A stretch of 5,139 nucleotides of DNA. It comes from Lachnospiraceae bacterium. GTDB taxonomy: Bacteria; Bacillota; Clostridia; Lachnospirales; Lachnospiraceae. Positions 1 to 5,139 of the stretch are shown one piece after another. The notes under the pieces are model-generated. The model had not been told where the DNA came from and made no database searches. It was given only the letters and a program-made list of their open reading frames with translations. Location: positions 1-5,139 of the forward strand of contig JAFUXY010000396.1 of the NCBI GenBank assembly GCA_017477005.1, in the 5' to 3' direction. Position numbers and translations under genes: made by a program. Each line of letters opens with the position of its first letter. The stretch's first letter is position 1.

Positions 1-774
1 CAGAACAGGGGCGTGCGGGTTCGCTATGTGAGCGTGAGCGGCAGCGCGTCCAATCTGTCGGCGGATACGGTCAATCGCATGGGACGATCCATCGGATTTG
101 TCAACAAGGTCACCAATCCCTTGGTTTTATCCGGTGGAAACGATGCGGAAAATACGATGGAGGCCATCCGAAGACACAGCGCTTCCTTCCGCCACCAGAA
201 TCGCGCCCTCTGCGCCCATGATTTCAGGCAGTTGGTGAAAACCCATGTACGTTCCGTGGCGGATGTGCGTATCCTGCGGGGCGTGGATAAAAACGGCAGG
301 CAAGGGAGCGGATATGTGACGCTGGTCGCCCTTCCGGATAGGAAATACGGACAGAGCCAGTTCCCTAAAATACAAAAGCAGATCATGGATCTTTTAAGTG
401 ACAAGATTTCGCCTGTATTTGGAACGGAAGGAAGGCTGTCTGTGCGTATGCCGGAGTTTGTGAGCGTCTGCGTGAAAAGCAGGATCATGGTGGATGATTA
501 TGACAAGGTATCCATCGTGGAAAAGGGTCTGCTTGGGCAGATGGAGAAGTATTTGGATCCCCGGCACTGGGATATAGGGATGCTTCCCGAGGAAACAGAG
601 CTGCGGAATACGCTGTTTGCGGTGCCGGGGGTGTTGGGCGTGAAGCATTTGGAGATGAATCTGTTCATCGGCACGGCGCCGCGGGATCGAAAGGAGCTTT
701 TTGGGAATCCTTTTGTGCTTCCGATCAACGGAACGCACCAGTTTCAAATCATAGTGAGGTTGAAAAATGATTGA
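1..774 (+). CDS. Baseplate J/gp6-like protein, C-terminal part (5' truncated by window edge)
   Basis: Probable wedge component of a contractile-tail baseplate. The frame is open from base 1, so the GTG at 13 is very unlikely to be the true start; 257 residues are visible. Residues 5-20 look like the end of the J-type beta-rich core (VRVRYVSVSGSASNLS, matching the usual 'Y..t.G..gN' pattern). Next come 'NPLVLSGGNDAEN' (about 39-51) and the arginine-rich helix before the 'R(A/V)...DF..L' motif (RALCAHDFRQLV, 68-79), both hallmarks of this family. Residues 149-188 (VRMPEFVSVCV to KYLDP) match the later alpha/beta domain, and 'LFAVPGVLGVKHLEM' (205-219) matches its final 'i..v.GV..v..l' strand. 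The stop overlaps the next gene by 8 bases, which suggests translational coupling. I am confident of the family. Which eCIS subunit it is (Afp11-like or Afp12-like) cannot be decided without the N-terminus. Confidence 0.85.
   Translation, partial: QNRGVRVRYVSVSGSASNLSADTVNRMGRSIGFVNKVTNPLVLSGGNDAENTMEAIRRHSASFRHQNRALCAHDFRQLVKTHVRSVADVRILRGVDKNGRQGSGYVTLVALPDRKYGQSQFPKIQKQIMDLLSDKISPVFGTEGRLSVRMPEFVSVCVKSRIMVDDYDKVSIVEKGLLGQMEKYLDPRHWDIGMLPEETELRNTLFAVPGVLGVKHLEMNLFIGTAPRDRKELFGNPFVLPINGTHQFQIIVRLKND
754..760 (+). promoter_or_regulatory. Ribosome-binding site for the second baseplate J-like gene
   Basis: GTGAGGT lies 6-7 bases before the ATG at 767, inside the 3' end of the preceding gene. 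It supports ATG 767 as the start and therefore the 8-base overlap of the two coding regions. Confidence 0.6.
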
Positions 775-2890
775 GCCTGTTGTGTTGGACAATGAATCCT
801 ATGGCGAAATATTCGAGGAATTGCGCAGCGTGGTCAATCGCTGCTATCCAGAGTGGACAGACTTCAATTTTCATGACCCGGGCATCACCCTGCTTCAGAT
901 GTTTGCGCTCCGCAAGGAGGAACAGCAGTTCTTCATGGATCAGATCGGAGACGAGCATTTGAAAAGCTATTTGAAGCTTCTTGACATACATCGCAAAGCA
1001 ACCAGGCCGGCCACCTGTATGATTCGCCTGTCCTCCCCGGAGGATATGTATTTGACGGATCGTTTGAAGTTTTATGCGGAGGATCTGACCTTTGAATTGG
1101 AGGGCGCCAAGCAGGTCGTGAAGGAAGATATTGACCTGTGCCTATGTGAAGATCCGGAGGGGAAGGTTCGGAAGTGGAGAAGACAGGGGCATCTTTTCGA
1201 CACGATGGGCGGACGGTTTCTGGTTTTTGGCGAGAAACCGAAAAAGGGCAGTCATATGTATATGCGGATCAAGAGGCCGCTTCCGATGGACAAGGGGCTG
1301 TCCCTGTATCTGTCTGTTTCTCCGGAATCGAAAAAAAGAGTTCCCATCGTCGATGAAAACGGAGAGGACTATTCCGTTTTTGTGCCTTTTGTCCGGCTGT
1401 CTGTTTCGTATTACGCAGGGGGAGAATGGAAAAGCGCCTTGCAGCAAAAGGACGATACTGTGGGGCTGATCCGCGATGGATTCTTTCACTTTCTCATAGA
1501 AGAGGGGATGGAAGAAACCTCGGTGTATGGAGAATCGGGATACTTTCTGCGCCTGACCTACGAAGAAGGCTTGTTTGATATCCTTCCCTGCCTTGCGAAT
1601 ATCAGCCTGAATGTGGCAAGGGCCGTCCAGCGTGACACGAAGATCGAATCGGTTTGGGTGAAAGGCACTTCGAAATCCGTGGTGGTCGTTTCCCCGATGG
1701 CTGAATATTCCATCAACCGTCTGTTTCGGGTGGAGGGAGAGCGGCTGCTTCCCGTGAATGCGGAAAAAAAGGTGCTGTTTTCCGAGGAGAATACGGCGAT
1801 ATTCCATATTGCCGAAGAGGAAAAAGAAGGCTCCCAAGCCAAGGAGGATGCAACCTATTTTGTGATCAACACCGAGTGGGAGGCTAGGAAGCTTCATTCC
1901 CTGGGAGTGGGAAACGGTTTTCCCGAGCAAAGGATCGTGTTGGAAGAAAAAGGAATCCTGCCCCGGAGTCTTTCACTTTTGGTGGAAAACGAGCTGTATC
2001 CCCGCAGCTTTTGTTTGTGGAAATGGGTAGAAGATTTCGGAAAATGCGGACCGGAGGATCGGGTTTTTTCTTTCGATGAAGAGAAAAACGCCATTGTTTT
2101 TGGCGACGGCATCTGCGGCTGTGTACCGGAGGGCGAGATATTGCTTGCGTCATGCTGTGTGACAAAAGGACCGGCAGGAAATATCAAGACGGGACGCATT
2201 CGGGAAGTGGCCGGGGTTGCCCTTTTTGGCGCGACGATATCCAATATTACAGAGGGAGCCGGCGGCGCTTGGGCAGAATCATATCGGGATTGTTTTCTCC
2301 GGGTGCAGCGGATGCTGAAACGGCCAAGAACGGCGGTATCGGCCAAGGATGTGGAGGAGAGGATACAAAAAACGCCGGGTCTTCGCTTGGAAGCGGTGAA
2401 GGTGCTGTCGGCGGAGGAAGTGCGACAATTTGCGAGAAATGTGTCCGATTTGAATCTCTATACCATGATTCGGCCATATGGACACAAGCCGGGCGAGCCG
2501 ATTCATCCGGGATACCGACTCAATATCCTGCGGTATATGGAGCATTACCGGCCGGTGGGCAGCATGATCGTCCTGTATCCGCCGGAGTATGTGAAGATTG
2601 AGCTTTTCGTGGATGCGGTGGTAAAGGCAGAATACCGGCATCTTGAGAGATTGCTGGACAAAGATCTGAGAAAATGGTTTGGCGGCTATGCGGATGTGTT
2701 TGGGAGCGAGATCGTGTATGGAAGCCTGTACGCATGGCTTCGGAATCGCCCCTACATCCGGCTTTTGCGATCGCTGGATCTGTCGGCGAAGGGTACCGGA
2801 GCCAAACAGAACAAAGAGGGAGATATCCGCATGGCGCCAAATGGCATTGCCGTACTCGGGGAGATCCGACACGCTTTTTCCATGGTTTGA
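767..2890 (+). CDS. Putative baseplate assembly protein (baseplate J/gp6-like, TIGR02243-type), complete
   Basis: Predicted structural wedge protein of the baseplate, acting in the assembled particle rather than as an enzyme. The 707 residues are in the usual size range. N-terminal 'EWTDFNFHDPGITLLQMFA' (29-47), followed by 'SYLKLLDI' (67-74), is the classic opening of this family. Residues about 100-360 are a less conserved, charged middle region. The diagnostic core follows: 'LGVGNGFPEQRIVLE' (379-393), 'LWKWVEDF' (417-424), 'IVFGDG' (443-448) and 'GPAGNIKTGRI' (468-478). After these come 'GGAWAES' (499-505), 'RPRTAVSAKDVE' (519-530) and 'RPVGSMIVLYPPEYVKIEL' (595-613). The C-terminus 'NGIAVLGEI' is also typical. 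Four cysteines (C450, C452, C463, C464) cluster just after FGDG, which is unusual. It overlaps the upstream J-like gene and lies 12 bases before the gpI-like gene, in the same frame as it. A prophage baseplate protein is the alternative, but the FPEQ/FGDG/GN arrangement favours the eCIS type. Confidence 0.92.
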   Translation: MIEPVVLDNESYGEIFEELRSVVNRCYPEWTDFNFHDPGITLLQMFALRKEEQQFFMDQIGDEHLKSYLKLLDIHRKATRPATCMIRLSSPEDMYLTDRLKFYAEDLTFELEGAKQVVKEDIDLCLCEDPEGKVRKWRRQGHLFDTMGGRFLVFGEKPKKGSHMYMRIKRPLPMDKGLSLYLSVSPESKKRVPIVDENGEDYSVFVPFVRLSVSYYAGGEWKSALQQKDDTVGLIRDGFFHFLIEEGMEETSVYGESGYFLRLTYEEGLFDILPCLANISLNVARAVQRDTKIESVWVKGTSKSVVVVSPMAEYSINRLFRVEGERLLPVNAEKKVLFSEENTAIFHIAEEEKEGSQAKEDATYFVINTEWEARKLHSLGVGNGFPEQRIVLEEKGILPRSLSLLVENELYPRSFCLWKWVEDFGKCGPEDRVFSFDEEKNAIVFGDGICGCVPEGEILLASCCVTKGPAGNIKTGRIREVAGVALFGATISNITEGAGGAWAESYRDCFLRVQRMLKRPRTAVSAKDVEERIQKTPGLRLEAVKVLSAEEVRQFARNVSDLNLYTMIRPYGHKPGEPIHPGYRLNILRYMEHYRPVGSMIVLYPPEYVKIELFVDAVVKAEYRHLERLLDKDLRKWFGGYADVFGSEIVYGSLYAWLRNRPYIRLLRSLDLSAKGTGAKQNKEGDIRMAPNGIAVLGEIRHAFSMV
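2114..2158 (+). other. Cysteine cluster in the J-protein core (C-x-C ... C-C)
   Basis: Residues 450-464 of the second baseplate J-like protein read C-G-C, then ten residues, then C-C. They fall between the conserved FGDG motif and the conserved GPAGN motif. The motif as I recall it for this family has no cysteines here. Metal binding or disulfide formation is possible, but simple tolerance of cysteine in an anaerobe would look the same. Confidence 0.5.
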
Positions 2891-2892
2891 GG
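2889..2892 (+). promoter_or_regulatory. Ribosome-binding site for the gpI-like gene
   Basis: GAGG overlaps the upstream TGA stop and lies 10 bases before ATG 2903. The nearer AAAAGG (2897-2902) directly abuts the ATG and is too close to serve. No other ATG, GTG or TTG lies in this frame between the upstream stop and 2903, so ATG 2903 is the earliest standard start. Confidence 0.5.
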
Positions 2893-2902
2893 TACGAAAA
2901 GG

Positions 2903-4006
2903 ATGAACGGAAATACAAACAGAAAATACTTTATATTGAATCAAAAAAGCGACTTCGAACGGGGCTTTCTGCAGGATATGGCGTTGGAAGATGGGAGACT
3001 TCGTATGACAAACGAGGTAGGAACGCCTGGTTGCATGCTTTCGAGGGTTTTTGACAGCAAAGAAAAGGATATGCAGTGGCATCGCTTCAAGCTCAACTGT
3101 TCTGAGGAAAGTCCTTCCGGCAGAATGGTCGTTTATACCTCCGAAACTCCTTTCCTTGTCATGGAAGAAGAATCGGTGTCGATTGAAGAATGCATCCGAA
3201 ACCCAAAAATGACGCTGGGGGAAAAGCTTTCCGCCATGGAGCCCTATCGAAAAAAGGAGTATCCGTATTTTGAAGATGTTTTTTTGCATGATATTCGGGG
3301 CAGGTACCTCTGGTTTTTGCTGGAACTGTATCCACAGGAAGAGCATATAGAGCTTTGGAATTTCACGCTGTTTTTTCCGGGGCGTACATGGATGGAAACC
3401 TTGCCGGAGATTTATCAGCAGTCCGATAAAAACGGTTTTCTGGAGCGATATCTGGGTCTCTTCCAAACGATGTACGAGGACTTGGAGGAGCGGATTGCCC
3501 ATGTTCCGGGGCTTTTGGATGTGGACAGGGCCGATTCGGAATTTTTGGGTTGGATGGCGGAATGGCTGGATATCGAAGAGCGGTACCGCTGGTCAAGTGA
3601 GCAGCTTCGCACCCTCATAAAAAAGGCCTTTCTGCTGTATCGAAAGCGGGGGACAAGAGAAGGCATATTGGAATTTGTGGAGTTATATACGGGGGAGAAA
3701 CCCGTCCTTGTGGAGTGGGGACAGTACAAGGACATCCAACACAATGAGAAGCTGTATCCGGACGATCCCTACACTGTCATGGTTTTTGTGCGGGCAGAAA
3801 CGCTTCGCTCCGAGAAAGAGCGGCGCACGCTCGTTCGCATTATTGAAGACGTCATGCCGGCGCATATGACTCTTGAACTTGTGGTGATGAATCCGTACAT
3901 ATTTTTAGACAATCATACCTATTTGGGAATCAATAGCTGTCTGGGAAAATACAAAAAGGGGCAATTGGATGGCAAGCTGGCCTTGTCCTTTTCCACTATG
4001 AATTAG
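2903..4006 (+). CDS. gpI-like phage tail/baseplate protein (TIGR02242-type), complete
   Basis: Predicted baseplate wedge component, related in role to P2 gpI and the second wedge subunit of eCIS particles. The protein has 367 residues in two parts. Residues about 1-160 are beta-rich: 'GCMLSRVFDSKEKDMQWHRFKL' spans 43-64 in the style of the family's 'S..lDs....WHR..l' signature, and 'YLWFLLELYP' (135-144) precedes 'LWNFTLFFPGRTWMETLP' (151-168). Residues about 161-330 are the helical gpI domain: 'LPEIYQQ' (167-173), 'FLERYLGLFQTMYEDLEERI' (179-198), 'LDVDRADSEFLGWMAEWL' (205-222), 'LLYRKRGTREGILEFVELYT' (244-263) and 'VMPAHMTLEL' (317-326). The tail 'YLGINSCLG' (340-348) resembles the 'sRLG.nt.L' ending of relatives. 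Some relatives carry a long beta-propeller at the N-terminus; this one has only a short module. It lies 12 bases after the J-like gene and 21 before the next, so it is probably co-translated with both. Family call is secure; exact position in the particle is inferred. Confidence 0.9.
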   Translation: MNGNTNRKYFILNQKSDFERGFLQDMALEDGRLRMTNEVGTPGCMLSRVFDSKEKDMQWHRFKLNCSEESPSGRMVVYTSETPFLVMEEESVSIEECIRNPKMTLGEKLSAMEPYRKKEYPYFEDVFLHDIRGRYLWFLLELYPQEEHIELWNFTLFFPGRTWMETLPEIYQQSDKNGFLERYLGLFQTMYEDLEERIAHVPGLLDVDRADSEFLGWMAEWLDIEERYRWSSEQLRTLIKKAFLLYRKRGTREGILEFVELYTGEKPVLVEWGQYKDIQHNEKLYPDDPYTVMVFVRAETLRSEKERRTLVRIIEDVMPAHMTLELVVMNPYIFLDNHTYLGINSCLGKYKKGQLDGKLALSFSTMN

Positions 4007-4012
4007 AAAGAC

Positions 4013-4019
4013 AGGGGAG
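4013..4019 (+). promoter_or_regulatory. Ribosome-binding site for the AEDF-module gene
   Basis: AGGGGAG is a strong Shine-Dalgarno sequence, 8 bases before ATG 4028. It fixes the start of the last gene. It occupies most of the 21-base intergenic gap, leaving no room for a promoter or terminator. Confidence 0.7.
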
Positions 4020-4027
4020 AAAACAAA

Positions 4028-5139
4028 ATGAAGAACACGAATTTATTTCCATTTGAACGCAACAACTACTACTACGGCAAGCTGCTTTCCGCCGAGGATT
4101 TTGAACTGGAGCAGAGGTATTTCAACGACAAGAGACGGATGCTGTCGAGGCTTATGTACGGCTGTGGTGTGCTGGCCGGGTTGTCCGTAGTGGACGTGGA
4201 CGAGCAGACCGTATCCGTGGAAGCAGGGGTTGCGTTGGATGCGTTTGGACGGGAAATCGTGGTGGACAAGCCCTTTGTGCGGGCGCTTTCCGACATAGAC
4301 GGGTATGCGATGGAAAGCCAGAAAGCCGGCCGCTATCTTTATCTGTGTATCGAATACGATGAAGAGGTTTCCAACCGGATCTTCAACATTGCGGACCAGC
4401 CGGTGCCAAGAGATCCATCCGAGCTTTCCTACGGACACATTCGGGAAAATTATCATCTGTATCTGAAGAGCGGCGAGCCAAAGGAATCGCTTCCGCCGGA
4501 GAGAAAGCTTTTTGAAAAAGAATTGGTATTTCATCCGGTGGAGGATGTGACGATCCGCCACAGTATTCCCCGGTTTTCTGAGGCAGGCCGACAGGTAAAC
4601 ATCCGCATTTATGTGGAGAATCTGGGCAGGCAGAATCTGTCCTTTTCCTATGATCTGATATTGAATCATATGACCAGCAAGGGACAGCCCCGTATCCACG
4701 TTTCCTTCGATGAAATGCTGTATGAACGGACCGGGAATTATGAGATCGTTTATCCGGTGAGCATCAGCGATATTGGAGAAGAGGACGCAACGCTGTCCGT
4801 TGATCCGGACACATTGAAGCTTTCCCTTTCGGGACAGCTGAAGAATTGCGAACTGCCCGGAGGATTGACCTCAAAGATCGTGAAGGGTTCCGCAAGGGGC
4901 GCTTTGGCAGATTATTATTACAATTCGGCCATGGATGAACTATTGATGAAGGGTGGGGGCGAAGAGATCTATCTGGCCAGAATATTTTTGGTGCAGGCTG
5001 CGGATATGTATATCATCGAACGGGTTCTGCCCATGCCCTTCGACCAGTATGTATATGGCAGCGTGTTGGCGGGAGCGGACAGGCGGTTTTTGGCGGAGAG
5101 GGGATATTCGGGTACAGGAGCCAGCATCGCGTCGCAGGC
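4028..5139 (+). CDS. eCIS-associated protein with N-terminal 'GKLLSAEDF' module (3' truncated by window edge)
   Basis: Exact function not known to me. The 370 visible residues begin with a recognisable module: 'NNYYYGKLLSAEDFELEQRY' (12-31), 'DKRRMLSRLMYGCGVLAGLS' (34-53), then 'VSVEAGVALDAFGREIVV' (62-79). This module is common in proteins encoded next to TIGR02243/TIGR02242-type baseplate genes, so a particle-associated role is likely. 'ELSYGHIRENYHLYL' (132-146) matches the family's 'E.....I.E.Y.L.l' segment. 'EIYLARIFLV' (313-322) and 'YIIERVLPMPFDQYVYG' (328-344) look like the continuation of the same module. Residues about 188-285, starting 'VNIRIYVENLG', look like an Ig/CARDB-like beta-sandwich placed between these two parts. 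No signal peptide or membrane segment is visible, as expected for a particle assembled in the cytoplasm. Candidates are a peripheral baseplate part or a fibre adaptor. The C-terminus, which may hold the informative domain, is outside the window. Confidence 0.75.
   Translation, partial: MKNTNLFPFERNNYYYGKLLSAEDFELEQRYFNDKRRMLSRLMYGCGVLAGLSVVDVDEQTVSVEAGVALDAFGREIVVDKPFVRALSDIDGYAMESQKAGRYLYLCIEYDEEVSNRIFNIADQPVPRDPSELSYGHIRENYHLYLKSGEPKESLPPERKLFEKELVFHPVEDVTIRHSIPRFSEAGRQVNIRIYVENLGRQNLSFSYDLILNHMTSKGQPRIHVSFDEMLYERTGNYEIVYPVSISDIGEEDATLSVDPDTLKLSLSGQLKNCELPGGLTSKIVKGSARGALADYYYNSAMDELLMKGGGEEIYLARIFLVQAADMYIIERVLPMPFDQYVYGSVLAGADRRFLAERGYSGTGASIASQ
4589..4882 (+). other. Possible inserted beta-sandwich domain in the AEDF-module protein
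   Basis: Residues about 188-285 have alternating hydrophobic strands (VNIRIYVENLG; LSFSYDLILNH; YEIVYPVSISDI; LKLSLSGQL), a pattern seen in Ig-like or CARDB-like domains. They separate the '.IRENYHLYL' segment from the 'EIYLARIFLV' segment, which I believe are closer together in shorter relatives. Domain limits are by eye and uncertain. Confidence 0.4.

Noticed and set aside
13..15. GTG as the start of the first coding region
   Set aside because: The frame stays open to base 1, and the protein would begin inside the J-type core. The true start must lie upstream of the window.
1142..1930. 262-residue minus-strand open frame inside the second J-like gene
   Set aside because: It is in register with the sense codons, has low-complexity His/Phe/Arg-rich composition, and shows no family motif. 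It is a shadow.
2321..2347. Direct repeat CGGCCAAG at 2321-2328 and 2340-2347
   Set aside because: It is only eight bases, lies inside a conserved coding segment, and is explained by codon choice. There is no sign of a binding site or mobile element.
2279..3502. 407-residue open frame on the minus strand spanning the J-like/gpI-like junction
   Set aside because: It lies antisense to two strongly supported genes, is rich in His, Arg, Pro and Ser as antisense shadows are, and shows no recognisable motif. Its length follows from both sense genes being in the same frame and rarely using TTA, CTA or TCA codons.
4007..4027. Possible terminator or promoter in the largest intergenic gap
   Set aside because: Only 21 bases, mostly taken by a Shine-Dalgarno sequence, with no inverted repeat or T-run.
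4043..4699. 218-residue minus-strand open frame inside the AEDF-module gene
   Set aside because: It is antisense to a gene with a strong ribosome-binding site and a recognisable N-terminal module, and has no motif of its own.

Overview
The window is an internal slice of one co-directional (+ strand) operon that reads as the baseplate end of a contractile phage-tail-like particle. The best fit is an extracellular contractile injection system (eCIS, the Afp/PVC/MAC-like class) rather than an ordinary prophage. The family set is two consecutive baseplate-J/gp6-like proteins, a gpI-like protein of the 'phage tail protein domain' type, and a protein with the 'GKLL(S/T)AEDF..EQ.Y' N-terminal module. 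I recognise this combination from chromosomal eCIS loci. No sequence search was possible, so the family names rest on motifs I can read.

Layout. 1-774: C-terminal 257 residues of a first baseplate J-like protein, whose start lies upstream. 767-2890: a complete 707-residue second baseplate J-like protein, overlapping the first by 8 bases. 2903-4006: a complete 367-residue gpI-like tail/baseplate protein. 4028-5139: the first 370 residues of the AEDF-module protein, which runs off the right edge. Intergenic gaps are only -8, 12 and 21 bases. Each internal start has a purine-rich Shine-Dalgarno sequence, and I see no promoter or terminator, so all four genes are probably one transcript. No stretch longer than 21 bases lacks a gene. 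I found no RNA gene, insertion sequence, CRISPR array or obvious toxin/cargo gene.

How the genes fit together. In contractile machines, J/gp6-like proteins and gpI/gp7/gp53-like proteins form the wedges around the central spike, and the wedges couple receptor contact to sheath contraction. The AEDF-module protein sits just after these wedge genes and may be a peripheral baseplate or fibre-linked part. Sheath, tube, spike (VgrG-like), gp25-like and PAAR genes are expected upstream. Accessory, fibre or effector genes are expected downstream.

Organism. Strong GGAG-type ribosome-binding sites, roughly balanced base composition, many Lys/Glu codons, cysteine-containing cytoplasmic-type proteins and tight operon packing suggest a Firmicute, probably an anaerobic Clostridia member. 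This is inference from composition and style, not a firm assignment.
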